Part shown: one piece after another, positions 18,043 through 27,701 of the stretch
How positions within the stretch are numbered: position 1 is the stretch's first letter
Layout of the letters: every line of letters starts with the position of its first letter
Source: Whitmania pigra
Lineage: Eukaryota; Annelida; Clitellata; Hirudinida; Haemopidae
Assembly: GCA_021613335.1 (NCBI GenBank)
Contig: JAJTWR010000266.1
Span: 5,823,501-5,887,500, forward strand
DNA length: 64,000 nucleotides
Reading direction: 5' to 3'
Position numbers and translations under genes: made by a program
The notes under the pieces: model-generated
Seen by the model: the letters and a program-made list of their open reading frames with translations, nothing else
Told to the model about the DNA's origin: nothing
The model's database searches: none

Positions 18043-19281
18043 CTGTTTTTTTCAAAATGTGAGAACGGCTTGTAATCAGTGTGAACAAGAGTTCTTTTTC
18101 CATAAATATACTGTGAACACTTTTCACAGGCAAAAACAACTGAAAGAAGTTCTTTTTCGATTTGTGCATATCGAGATTCTGTATCACTGAGTGATCGAGA
18201 TGCATAAGCTACAGGCTGATCATTTTGAAGCAATACAGACCCGATTCCAGTAGACGATGCATCGGTTTGTAACTCATACAAATCTGTGCTTTGGGATCAA
18301 AAAACTTTAATACATGAGCTGTCATAATAGATTTTTTAACATTATCAAATGCTAACTGATGCTGCCTGTTCCACAACCACTCCATGTTCTTTTTAAGCAA
18401 TTGCCTCAGAGGATCAGTTATCATTGAGAAGTTTGGTATAAACTTTGAAATGTATGTCACCATTCCTAAGAATCTTTGTCAACCTTTTTTATCATCTGGA
18501 GAAGGCATATCTATAATAGCAGTAACTTTATCTTTGTCTGGAGCAACACCTTCTGCTGAAATGTTATGACCCAGAAATTTGACACTAGACACCTGAATCT
18601 GTAACTTATCTTTGTTAAACCGAACATTATATTTTCTAGCTAAGACTTTTTTAAATATCTCATTGTGTTCTGATTCGGTATCAGCAGCTATAATTAATCA
18701 AATACTCCATCAATGTCAGCAAATATTTCAAAACTTTTCTTTTGAAATACCTCAGGAGCTGATGAAATTCCAAACGGAAATCTGCGAAAAGAATATCTTC
18801 CAAATGGTGTGTTAAATGCAAAGCCGAGAGCTCTCACCATCAAGTTTGACTTGCCAAAACCCGTCTTTCATGTCAATGATATGTCAAAAAAGTTTCTTAC
18901 CGTGAAGCTTTGGTAGAATGTTGGAATTGAAAAGTGCTCTCTTTTGATTGCTTTGTTCAGATCTCTTGGGTCTAAGCAGAATCTTAAGGATCCATCCTTC
19001 TTTTCAACATATCAAAATACCGTGACCATATCAATAAGCTGTTTACCCAGTTTGTTGGTTCATCACATTTTCTTATAATTTCAGACGTGACCAGTTTGTG
19101 TTTTAACTTAGATTGTAATGCTAATGGAACTCTTTGTGCTGCGTTGAATTGCTGGGTCAATTACTGTATGGTGTTGACCAGGAAGGCAACCTACTCCATT
19201 AAACACATCTTCAAACTCACTAAGCGACTGAAACACAGTCTTGTTTTCAGTCTCTTGAGCAAGTGCATCCACTCTGCTAAT
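18035..19281 (-). pseudogene. Gypsy element 1: reverse transcriptase and RNase H, decayed
   Basis: Minus-strand frames: 18036-18281 is RNase H (QTDASSTGIGSVLLQ, YASRSLSDTESRYAQIEKE, then HTDYKPF). 18209-18463 is the RT thumb/connection (MVTYISKFIPNF, LRQLLKK). 18470-19260 gives RT pieces in several frames (VKFLGHNISAEGVAPDKDKV, VEKKDGSLRI). The catalytic xxDD block near 18,700 is interrupted by a stop. Gypsy 2 interrupts this element at 19281/19282, with TSD CTAAT. Confidence 0.8.
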
Positions 19282-19392
19282 TGTAATGTAGTAACGATAG
19301 GGGATCTTTGTTTATATGGCGGCGTTGAAGTGCGGAAATTAAAAGGAACGGTTGTTGGTTTTTACGAACAAATAAAACGATAGAACATCACA
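19282..19392 (+). repeat. 5' LTR of Gypsy element 2
   Basis: 111 bp, TG...CA ends, with an AATAAAACG signal near 19370. It differs from the 3' LTR copy at one position (GGAACGG against GGAACAG). Confidence 0.92.
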
Positions 19393-19404
19393 TTGGCGAC
19401 GAGA
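19393..19404 (+). promoter_or_regulatory. Primer-binding site of Gypsy element 2
   Basis: TTGGCGACGAG immediately after the 5' LTR, a sequence common at this position in invertebrate Gypsy elements. I did not assign the priming tRNA. Confidence 0.65.
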
Positions 19405-19553
19405 ATTTCGAAACGGACCTTCGCAAATAGTTTGCACCAATTTTTATCGACAAAAATCGGAAGTTTGTTCATTTTGGATAGACGCTGTTGTCTGGCCTCC
19501 GAGCGTTATCGAAGTCATCGAAAGCTACTATCGATAACACCATTATCTAATCC

Positions 19554-20136
19554 ATGGCTGAAGCACTACCAACGTTTCCGTCGTTTGTAGTCGATTCACA
19601 CGACTCAGCAGGAGTTCGATGGACAAAGTGGGTTTCTCGCTTTCGCAACCTGATGGTGGCCGTAAATATTGTTGATCGCAAACGTCAAAGAGCTCTCCTA
19701 CTCCACTACGCGGGTGAGGAAGTCAACGACATCCTTGATACTCTTCCAGATGCCGAAGCTGCAGAGGGAGAGGATCCGTTCGAAAAGGCTGTCACTGCTC
19801 TCAACAAGTTTTTCACACCAAAGCAAAACGTCGAATACCAGATCTACACGTTTCGACAATCTAAACAACAAACAGATGAACCACTAACAGCCTACTACAC
19901 CCGTTTGAAACAACTGGCAACCTCATGCTCTTTCGACAATGTTGATCGTGAGATAAAATCTCAAATCATCCAAGGTTGTTTATCAAGTACACTACGCCGT
20001 AAAGCCTTATGTGAACCTGACATGACTCTCACTAAACTCATAGATGTGGTCGTAGTTTAGAACTCTCCGATATCCAAGCAAAAAGTATGGAGAATGAGCA
20101 TGTTAACAAACTGAGTCTGAATCGCAATAAGCAGAT
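19554..20136 (+). CDS. Gypsy element 2 Gag (capsid part), frameshifted
   Basis: The open frame 19554-20060 starts MAEALPTFPSFVVDS and encodes a retrotransposon Gag capsid-like protein. Typical features are WTKWVSRFRNLMVAVN near the start, LLHYAGEEVNDILDTLPD, ALNKFFTPKQN and YYTRLKQLATSCSFD. Near 20046 the frame ends in VVVV-stop, while the +1 frame continues naturally (GRSLELSDIQAKSMENEHVN), and another shift near 20125-20140 enters the zinc-knuckle frame. Because the LTRs are nearly identical, these shifts could be recent mutations, programmed shifts or base-call indels. Confidence 0.85.
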
Positions 20137-23100
20137 TTGCAACAATTCCAAGAAAAAGCTGACGTGAAGTGTCACAACTGTGGTGGCACATGGCCACACG
20201 AGGGTGGAAAGACATCGTGTCCGGCGCATGGCAAGTACTGCAATTCGTGCAAGAAGCCAAATCATTTTGCGTCACAGTGTCGTTCGAAAGATGGTGCATC
20301 ACAACAGCCGCCACATCAGCGACATCGCGACAGCATATCACATGATAGACCGCAAAGCCGACTGCCGAAAACCCGTCATGGCAAATACCATCGTGTTCGC
20401 CGTGTCAATGCCGACAGCAACGGAAGTTCATCTGACAACAGTGAACATTCATCTGAGCAGAGTCGTTATGTGTATGCACTGAGCGTTCATTCAAATCGAT
20501 TGGACACCAAAAGAAATCTACCACACTTCTTAGTGAATGTAAACAACACTACAATCGATGTCATCGCAGACTCAGGAGCAAGTGTAAGCATCATGAGCCA
20601 ACTCGATTTTTCTAAAATTAAACCTGTACCTCAGCTGCACAGCAACTACAAACAAGTATTTGCATACTGTTCGCAAAGCCCTCTCAAGGTGCTAGGGACT
20701 TTTCGTGCTGTGGTTAGATATAAAGACAGAAAGTCAGACACACTGTTCTACGTCATTGATAGCAAGGAAGGTTCTCTCCTAAGCTGGGAAGTATCTCAAG
20801 CACTACACCTACTGCACGTCGTGAAACCGATTGGTGAACGTACGACATCCACCGATCAGATCGTCAATGAACTCGTCACAGAATATGCTGATTTATTTCG
20901 TGGTGTCGGTAAGCTGAAGGACTTCCAAGTCAAACTACACATCGACAACGCCGTACAACCAGTCGCGCAGCCTCATCGTCGGGTGCCATTCCATGTTCGT
21001 CAACAGTTAGAAGATCAACTCAAGCATGACGAAGAGCTCGACATCATCGAAATGACCGAAGGAGCTACTCCGTGGGTGAGTCCAGTCGTCGTCGTACCCA
21101 AACCTAAGAGTGAAACTGGCCAAAAACGTGTATGTGTAGATATGCGCCAAGCTAACACAGCAATCAAACGTGAAAGACACATTACGCCTACTATAAATGA
21201 ACTGATCAGTGATCTAAATGGTGCAACAGTTTTCTCAAAATTGGATTTAAATCAGGGATATAATCAACTTGAACTTGCACCTGAATCACGTTACATTACA
21301 ACATTCTCCACGCATGTTGGTCTGCGTCGATACAAACGTCTCAATTTCGGTATTTCATGCGCTGCAGAGATTTTCCAGAATGCAATCCGTGAGACACTCA
21401 GTGGATTAACGGGCGCAATAAACATTAGTGACGACATTCTTGTGTACGGTAGAACCGAGCAGGAGATGTTCAACAATCTGCGTGCCGTGTTTCAACGTCT
21501 GAGAGAAAAAGGGCTAACGCTTAACAAGCAGAAATGCGTCTATGCGAAGCGCACTCTCGAATTCTTTGGTAACGTATTCACTGAACGTGGCATCATGGCA
21601 GACCCGAAGAAGATTCAGTCAATTGTTAACATGAACATGCCAACCAATGCATCTGAAGTCCGCAGTCTACTCGGTATGACTAATTATTGTGCTCGTTTCA
21701 TACCAAACTATGCTACAGTTTCCGAGCCACTACGTAGACTAACACGACAGGACACACCATGGCAGTGGACCAATGAGCAAGAATCTGCACTCGCACAACT
21801 CAAACAGCAACTATGCAATGCTCCAGTAATGTCGTATTTTGACTCTGACAAGCAAACAGAAATACACACTGATGCTAGTCCAGTCGGACTCGGCGCCATC
21901 TTGATTCAACGTGGAAATAACAACGAAGAACATATCATCGCTTACGCCAGTAGATCGTTGACTGATGTCGAACAACGATACTCACAGACAGAACGAGAAG
22001 CACTCGCAGTCGTTTGGTCTTGTGAACATTTTCATATATACATCCATGGCAAGCCAGTGACCATTCATACTGATCACAAGCCATTAGTCAGTCTGTACAA
22101 CAATCCAAAATGCAAGCCGCCAGCACGCATCGAGCGTTGGGCACTACGCCTTCAACCATATGAGACAACCATCATCTACAGACCAGGTCATGACAACCCA
22201 GCCGACTATCTATCACGACATCCAACTTTGTCAAGTGACCGATCGAGTCGTGAAGAACAAATCGCCGAAGAGTACGTCAACTACCTCGTGGGTCATGCAG
22301 TACCGAAAGCTATGACTCGCATTGAAATTGCCACTGCGACCGTCAAAGACAAGACACTGCTCGCTGTCATCGAGGCGATCCGTACAAACGATTGGTCACA
22401 CATCGCTAACATAAACACTAACGAGTTTGACACGTTCGCTAGAATGCGTGCTGAACTGTGTGTCAGTGGAGACAATATACTACTACGCAATAGCCGCATA
22501 GTTATTCCAGAGTCACTGAGGGAACGTGCAGTCAATCTCGCACATCAAGGACATCAAGGCGTTGTCAAAACCAAAGCTTTGATTAGGGAAAAAGTCTGGT
22601 TTCCTGGGATCGACCGTTTGGTGGAAGAACGCGTCAAAGCATGCATTGCCTGCCAAATCGCCGTCGCAACCCCGCATCGTGAACCACTACAAATGACCCA
22701 ACTACCGTCATCACCCTGGAGTGAATTGAGTATTGATTTTGCTCAGTTAACAACTGGTGACTACCTACTCGTGGTCATTGATGACTATTCACGATTTCCT
22801 GTGGTTGAAATTGTTCAGTCAACCGCAGCAGCCAGCGTGATACCAAAACTTGATCGCATCCTATCAGAATTTGGTTCGTGTGACATTCTGAAGTCGGATA
22901 ATGGACCCCCCTTCAATGGTTTTGAATTCACCCGTTTTGCTGAATATATGGGTTTCAAGCATCGAAAGATAACTCCGCTATGGCCGCGTGCCAATGGTGA
23001 GGTCGAACGATTTGTGAAGACAGTCAAGAAGGTTATCAAGACAGCGCAACTCGAACATAAGAATTGGCATCAAGAACTGAACATCTTTCTTCGTCAGTAT

Positions 23101-23220
23101 CGTGCCACGCCTCACAGCACAACTGGTCGTCCTCCTGCGACAATGCTGTTTGGACGTCCCTTCAAAACAACTCTACCATCAACAGAATCATCTACAGTCA
23201 CTGATAACACAAGGCGATAG
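20137..23220 (+). CDS. Gypsy element 2 nucleocapsid-protease-RT-RNase H-integrase polyprotein
   Basis: A 1027-codon frame. Zinc knuckles: CHNCGGTWPHEGGKTSC and YCNSCKKPNHFASQC (20167-20281). Protease: VIADSGASVSIM. Reverse transcriptase: FSKLDLNQGYNQLEL (motif A), then ISDDILVYG as the catalytic block, where the common Y/F-x-DD is ISDD. RNase H: IHTDASPVGLGAIL and TIHTDHKPL. Integrase: H2C2 finger (AHQGHQGVVKTKA...CIACQ) and D-D-E core (LSIDFAQL, KSDNGPPF, ANGEVERF). The stop at 23218-23220 is premature: the tail continues in another frame. All catalytic residues are present. The usual Gypsy order (RT before integrase) is kept. Confidence 0.93.
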   Translation: MQQFQEKADVKCHNCGGTWPHEGGKTSCPAHGKYCNSCKKPNHFASQCRSKDGASQQPPHQRHRDSISHDRPQSRLPKTRHGKYHRVRRVNADSNGSSSDNSEHSSEQSRYVYALSVHSNRLDTKRNLPHFLVNVNNTTIDVIADSGASVSIMSQLDFSKIKPVPQLHSNYKQVFAYCSQSPLKVLGTFRAVVRYKDRKSDTLFYVIDSKEGSLLSWEVSQALHLLHVVKPIGERTTSTDQIVNELVTEYADLFRGVGKLKDFQVKLHIDNAVQPVAQPHRRVPFHVRQQLEDQLKHDEELDIIEMTEGATPWVSPVVVVPKPKSETGQKRVCVDMRQANTAIKRERHITPTINELISDLNGATVFSKLDLNQGYNQLELAPESRYITTFSTHVGLRRYKRLNFGISCAAEIFQNAIRETLSGLTGAINISDDILVYGRTEQEMFNNLRAVFQRLREKGLTLNKQKCVYAKRTLEFFGNVFTERGIMADPKKIQSIVNMNMPTNASEVRSLLGMTNYCARFIPNYATVSEPLRRLTRQDTPWQWTNEQESALAQLKQQLCNAPVMSYFDSDKQTEIHTDASPVGLGAILIQRGNNNEEHIIAYASRSLTDVEQRYSQTEREALAVVWSCEHFHIYIHGKPVTIHTDHKPLVSLYNNPKCKPPARIERWALRLQPYETTIIYRPGHDNPADYLSRHPTLSSDRSSREEQIAEEYVNYLVGHAVPKAMTRIEIATATVKDKTLLAVIEAIRTNDWSHIANINTNEFDTFARMRAELCVSGDNILLRNSRIVIPESLRERAVNLAHQGHQGVVKTKALIREKVWFPGIDRLVEERVKACIACQIAVATPHREPLQMTQLPSSPWSELSIDFAQLTTGDYLLVVIDDYSRFPVVEIVQSTAAASVIPKLDRILSEFGSCDILKSDNGPPFNGFEFTRFAEYMGFKHRKITPLWPRANGEVERFVKTVKKVIKTAQLEHKNWHQELNIFLRQYRATPHSTTGRPPATMLFGRPFKTTLPSTESSTVTDNTRR

Positions 23221-23674
23221 AAAATTTCGTGAGCGAAATGCTCTCATGAAGTCAAAGATGAAGGACTACGCTGACAACAAGTCCTATGTCAAACCTTCAT
23301 CAATCAGCGTGGGTGACACGGTTATTGTGAAACAACCAATCACACACAACAGATCACTCACACCGTACATGCCAGTACCACACACAGTTACGTCAAAGAA
23401 CCACTCGATGATCACTGCTACACGCAACACTGACGGACAATCAGTCACCCGCAACTCGTCACTCTTCAAAGGAATAGATAACCGCTTGTCGGGTTATGCA
23501 AAATTCAAGGAACCATCCGAAGACGTGGTGGAAGGTGATGTCACATCCAGTGATGTCATGCCGCAAACTGCTCCGGAAGGCGAGTACAGCACACAGCAAG
23601 ATCAGAACGCTGTACGCCGCTCCAAGCGTGAACATAAACTGCCCGCCCGCTTTGCAGACTATGTTGTGAACTAA
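23200..23674 (+). CDS. Gypsy element 2 polyprotein C-terminal tail (shifted frame)
   Basis: From about 23210 the adjacent frame gives ITQGDRKFRERNALMKSKMK, then SVGDTVIVKQ (the GDxVxV strand common after Gypsy integrases) and a basic end RRSKREHKLPARFADYVVN. It continues the integrase C-terminus. The earlier part of this frame (23102-23200) is a shadow of the integrase. One frameshift separates it from the main frame. Confidence 0.8.
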
Positions 23675-23708
23675 TATTTGACTAGGTTTTCCAAAAAGGG
23701 GAGGGATG

Positions 23709-23870
23709 TGTTGTGTTTTTTCGTATTTAAATTCTAATTCTTACGATAAAACATCCTTTATAAAAAAAACAAAATGGAGCAATGTCAACTGAGAACAAAA
23801 GCACAACAAGAAAAGAGGTGCATTAACGGCTTCAATATTCAATATTGTCACAAAACAAATATTCTCAAAC
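23709..23870 (-). repeat. 3' LTR of Copia element 2
   Basis: Matches 26262-26424 except for one missing base (GCATTAACGG against GCATCTAACGG) and an altered end (CTCAAAC against CTCAACA). Confidence 0.88.
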
Positions 23871-23963
23871 CTTCTCATTTTGAACAAAATTGAATCCTAT
23901 TAACCAAACAAAAATGAACTCAAACAGTCACATTCAATAATTAATGACTACATGAGTGTTCAT

Positions 23964-24705
23964 TCACTGTAGACCTATCTCCTTGACTAGAGATTGAAGT
24001 CTAGGTCCATGCAAAGGTTTGGTTAGCATGTCCGCCAATTGAGCTTCGCTGGAGACACGCTTTATGTCAATTTCGCCGTTGGTCACCAATTCTCTGACAA
24101 AGAAATGTCTGGTCCTGATGTGTTTTGTACGACGATGCAATTCAGGGTTCTGTGCTAACTTTACTGCAGCTTCGTTGTCAACCTGAAGCTGGGGTTTGTC
24201 GTTAAACTTCACAAGGTCTGAGAGAAGTCTTTTGAGCCATAGAATTTCTCGTGCTGCTTCACTTGCTGCAACGATTTCTGCTTCTGTTGTAGAGATAGCA
24301 ACTGATGCCTGTCGCTGACTCAACCAACTGATTGCGCCTTCAGCATAGATGCACACTACTCCAGTCGTAGATCTGCCTGTGGTTGCATCACCTGCATGAT
24401 CAGCATCACTGTAACACAGAAGTGTACATTTCTTATCTTGAGGTTTGTAGACAATCCCTGTCTATCGTATTCTTTAGATATCGCAGAATTCTTTTTACCT
24501 GAACCACATCACTTTGAGTAGGATTCTCTAAGTTCCTGGATACAACACTAACTGCAAATGCAATGTCATGTCGGGTGCCTGTCATGAGATATAGGAGTGC
24601 TCCCACTGCTGACCTGTATGGAAACTTTACTGGTTCATCACTATCTTTAGGTTCTGCCTTCTCAGATGAGATGATCGGAGTTACACATGGCCGACATTCA
24701 CTCAT
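23964..24705 (-). pseudogene. Copia element 2 RNase H region, frameshifted
   Basis: Frames 24433-24705 (MSECRPCVTPIISSEKAEPK, YRSAVGALLYLMTGTRHDIA) and 23964-24356 (AISWLSQRQASVAISTTEAE, KHIRTRHFFVRELV, ADMLTKPLHGPRLQ) are the Copia RT-distal region and RNase H. The canonical ADxA(G/D)D start of RNase H lies between them (near 24,357-24,433), where the frame breaks. The normal C-terminal ADMLTKPL signature is intact. Confidence 0.85.
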
Positions 24706-25868
24706 GCTGAACTGATCAAGAACTTTTCTTGTGTAGGCAGCTTGACTGATTTATTTGAACCATCTGGTTTCTGATCAATTTCCACGCCTAGGAAATATGT
24801 TGCTGGCTTCGTCACAACTTTGAATTCAGACTTCAGATTTTCTGCAAATGCTGAAAGTTCACTTTCATCTGTTGCCGCAACAATACCATCATCAACATAG
24901 AGTGCTAGAAGAAGTTTCTTTATGCCTTTCTCTAGTATAAACAAACACGGATCAGCATCACTCTGTTTGAAACCAAGTTTCTTCAGAAAAGTTCCAAGTC
25001 GAGTGTTCCAGCATCTGGGTGCCTGCTTCAGTCCATAGAGGCTTTTCTTCAACTTGCACACTTTAGCAGTCCCATCTGAAAAACCCTCAGGTTGTTTCAT
25101 GTAGATCTCCTCTTGAAGATCACCATACAGAAATGCTGTAGACACATCAAATTGCATTAAATGCATTTTCTCACTGGCTGCAACACTTAATAATGTTCTG
25201 ATCGTTGTATTTCTGACAACTGGGCTAAACGTCTGGTCATAGTCAATTCCTTCCTTTTGAGCACAACCTTTAATTACTAGCCTTGCCTTATAACGTTCAA
25301 TGGAGCCATCAGGATTGTTTTTTACTTTGAAAACCCACTTGCATGGGATGGCTTTCTTACCTGCAGGCAAGTTCATCAGTTCCCATGTCTGGTTATCTCG
25401 GTGTGATTGCATTTCATCTTTCATAGCCTCTTGCCATTCATCCTTATTGTCATTATGAACCGCTTGTTCATAACTTTCAGGTTCAATTGAGGAAAACATT
25501 TCAGATGCTACCATTACATAGTCATCAAATCTAGCTGGCCTATTGATAAGTCTTCTATCTCGTAGCTGCAATCTGGAGTCGAGTCGACCTTCCTGTACTA
25601 GTTTGTCTTTTTCTTTACTATTGGCTTCATTTTCAGTATCATGTCCATCACTATTAACATCTTCAGTCTGTTCTAATTCTTCATCGTTATCATTTGATGG
25701 TTCCATCTCAACTACGTTGTCTGTGCAGTCTCTTGATCTAAACAGTGGTTCTTTGTCAAACTTTACGTCTCGTGATCGTATTACTGTTTTAGTATCCTCA
25801 TGCCACACTCGATAACAATCATCTCCATCATAGCCAATTAGAACACACTTGACTGATTTCTTATCCAA
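24702..25868 (-). CDS. Copia element 2 integrase C-terminus and reverse transcriptase
   Basis: A 388-codon frame: VKCVLIGYDGDDCYRVW (integrase C-terminal strand), an acidic linker, then the RVT_2 domain with NQTWELMNLPAGKKAIPCKW, MQFDVSTAFLYGDLQEEIYM, KKSLYGLKQAPRCWN and the catalytic ALYVDDGIVAA. It stops at the boundary with the RNase H frame. All visible RT motifs are intact. The upstream integrase core is deleted, so the copy cannot move by itself. Confidence 0.9.
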   Translation of the reverse strand: MDKKSVKCVLIGYDGDDCYRVWHEDTKTVIRSRDVKFDKEPLFRSRDCTDNVVEMEPSNDNDEELEQTEDVNSDGHDTENEANSKEKDKLVQEGRLDSRLQLRDRRLINRPARFDDYVMVASEMFSSIEPESYEQAVHNDNKDEWQEAMKDEMQSHRDNQTWELMNLPAGKKAIPCKWVFKVKNNPDGSIERYKARLVIKGCAQKEGIDYDQTFSPVVRNTTIRTLLSVAASEKMHLMQFDVSTAFLYGDLQEEIYMKQPEGFSDGTAKVCKLKKSLYGLKQAPRCWNTRLGTFLKKLGFKQSDADPCLFILEKGIKKLLLALYVDDGIVAATDESELSAFAENLKSEFKVVTKPATYFLGVEIDQKPDGSNKSVKLPTQEKFLISSA

Positions 25869-26133
25869 TTTTCTTCGTTTCTTCAGACATGTTTGTCGAC
25901 ATGATTATCATTGCACTGCTATCGGCTTTCTGGTACTTCGTGTATGAATTCTGATATGCAGTTACCTGGGCATCTGTCGCTACATCGCTTGGTTCATCTG
26001 GCTTCTTTAGTTTCCCTTCTACAACGTCCAAAGCATTTGATGTGCCGCGTAGTAAGATGGAAATTCGACCTTTCCAGTTTAACCAATTTGACTTGCCTTC
26101 TAGCTGCTTGATCTGAACCTTAGTTAGATCCAT
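25861..26133 (-). pseudogene. Copia element 2 Gag N-terminus
   Basis: Starts MDLTKVQIKQLEGKSNWLNW, a typical Copia Gag beginning (LxGxxNWxxWKxRI). It runs about 88 codons to MSTNMSEETKK, where the internal deletion joins it to KKRRKLDKKSVKC of the integrase C-terminus. The zinc knuckle is absent. Confidence 0.85.
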
Positions 26134-26261
26134 TATTCAGAGTTTTCGTACAGAAACGTGAAGCTGATGAATATCAATAATCAGAACCTTTGTTTAAACG
26201 AACTCTACAAACTCGACGATAGATTCGTTATTCCGTTGTCTGGGTATCTGGGCCCATAACC

Positions 26262-26424
26262 TGTTGTGTTTTTTCGTATTTAAATTCTAATTCTTACGAT
26301 AAAACATCCTTTATAAAAAAAACAAAATGGAGCAATGTCAACTGAGAACAAAAGCACAACAAGAAAAGAGGTGCATCTAACGGCTTCAATATTCAATATT
26401 GTCACAAAACAAATATTCTCAACA
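26262..26424 (-). repeat. 5' LTR of Copia element 2
   Basis: 163 bp with TGTTG...CAACA ends on the minus strand, directly next to the initiator tRNA-Met-type PBS and the TSD GGATG. Confidence 0.9.
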
Positions 26425-26538
26425 GGATGTAATGTAGTAACGATAGGGGATCTTTGTTTATATGGCGGCGTTGAAGTGCGGAAATTAAAAGGAACAGTTG
26501 TTGGTTTTTACGAACAAATAAAACGATAGAACATCACA

Positions 26539-27701
26539 CTAATTAGATCTAATCTGCAACAAGAGGGCAAACCAATGATCGTTGCCGTACGGTGTTCCAC
26601 TATAAAAAATTCAGTCAGCAGTTTCTTTGCTTGTCTTTACAGACAGCGTTACTTTTCCGACTTGGCGAACCTTGTTGTAACCGAACGCTGACAAAATCGT
26701 TGTTGTCTTCTGAACCCTTGTCTTCTCGGGAAGCTGCTCGAATGTTGACCTGCACATCACGTTGGCCTCAGCACCGGTGTCCAGTTTGCAACTGATTGCT
26801 TTTGCACCCACTATGATGGTCGTCTTCTAACTCTTAACACTTCCATTATCAACACCCACATTTGATATGCTGAATATCACATGAGCATATCCTAATCCAA
26901 ATGTTGTTCCACCTGGCCTATGCTTGTCCCAGAACAATTCGATGAGCCGTGAAGTTTAGAATTTTGCCTTGGTATCACTTTTGATGCCCTGCACATCGAA
27001 CTAAAATGATTTTCTTTACCGCGTGTAAAACATCTGTTACCGAAGGCTGGACATTGCTTCGGTTCATGTTGCCTGCCGCATTTTTTACAACTGTCATTCC
27101 ATTGCTTGTGCGTTGTTTTTCTTGGGGAATCTCTTTGTTCCAAAGAGGTCTACGACTGCTTCATTTTTTATAACTTTCAATTGCTCACTTGTGGCTTCTG
27201 TAGCTTTACTTTATTGCTTTAGTCAGAGAAAGGTCTGGTTCTCTGAGCATGCGTTCCTGTGTGCGATTGTCTCTGCAACCTAGAACAACTCTCACGAATG
27301 GGATTCTTCTTGATCCCCAAACTCACAAGTTTTTAGCTTGGGTGCGAAGGGTTGTTGCAAAGACATCTATTGACTCTCCAGGGCCTTGGGCGGTTTTCCA
27401 AAACTGAAACCTTTTAAAGACTATGTTTTTCTTAGGTGAGCACTAGCGGTGAAACTTTTCTTTTACTGCATCTATCTTCTTCTTATCTTCTGGAAAATCA
27501 AAGCTGAAAGTGTTGAAAATGTGCAGTCCCCAATTGCGCTCAAAAACATAGCGACCTGAACTTTCTCTGGAAGTTGGTCACATCTAGAAGCAAGAAACAA
27601 ATCAAATCTTTGAAGCCACATACTCCACACTTTGTCCACATTTCCACTGTCAAACTTCAACTCTGTCGGCGGTTGAAATCCGTTAACTGTCGACTGCGCC
27701 A
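26539..27701 (-). pseudogene. Gypsy element 1: Gag, zinc knuckles and protease, decayed
   Basis: Minus frames: gag start MAQSTVNGFQPPTELKFDSG at 27701 downward (in 27472-27735), with VWSMWLQRFDLFLASR. Zinc knuckles CKKCGRQHEPKQCPAFGNRC then CFTRGKENHFSSMC (26892-27143). Protease KAISCKLDTGAEANVM with an intact D-T-G (26611-26811). Frameshifts and stops separate the blocks. The gag ATG uses the last base of the LTR and the first two of the PBS. Domain content matches Gypsy 3, so the two are one family. Confidence 0.85.
27686..27701 (-). promoter_or_regulatory. Primer-binding site of Gypsy element 1
   Basis: Minus-strand TGGCGCAGTCGACAG follows the LTR end TTACA. The same TGGCGCAGTCGAC follows the Gypsy 3 5' LTR. 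The site overlaps the Gag start codon. Confidence 0.65.

Larger units (their letters stand above)
23704..26429 (-). mobile_element. Copia element 2, internally deleted, nested in the Gypsy 2 3' LTR (TSD GGATG)
   Basis: LTRs of about 162 bp: the 3' LTR is 23709-23870 and the 5' LTR is 26262-26424 (minus orientation TGTTGAGAAT...ACACAACA). The TSD GGATG is at 23704-23708 and 26425-26429. The PBS, minus GGTTATGGGCCCAG, is at 26248-26261. The LTRs differ by about one indel plus an altered terminal base pair, so the copy is young. The interior joins Gag residue about 88 directly to the sequence after the integrase core, removing the zinc knuckle, protease and integrase core. Confidence 0.92.
19277..26543 (+). 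mobile_element. Gypsy element 2, nearly full length, nested in Gypsy 1 (TSD CTAAT)
   Basis: The 5' LTR is 19282-19392 and the 3' LTR is 23707-23708 plus 26430-26538 (111 bp, ends TGTAATG...CATCACA). CTAAT flanks it at 19277-19281 and 26539-26543. The two LTRs differ at one base, so the insertion is young. A TTGGCGACGAG primer-binding site follows the 5' LTR, and a purine tract (AAAAAGGGGAGGGA) precedes the 3' LTR at about 23692-23706. Copia 2 lies 2 bp inside the 3' LTR. Layout is LTR - gag - pol - LTR with no envelope gene. The very short LTRs and TGGCGAC-type PBS resemble Mag/SURL-type Gypsy elements; the clade is inferred. Confidence 0.92.

Noticed and set aside
21291..23039. Minus-strand ORFs opposite the Gypsy 2 polyprotein
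   Set aside because: Antisense shadows of a strongly coding plus frame.
26262..26538. A single 277-bp LTR
   Set aside because: Target duplications and primer sites show that it is a Copia LTR (to 26424) followed by a Gypsy LTR remainder (from 26430).
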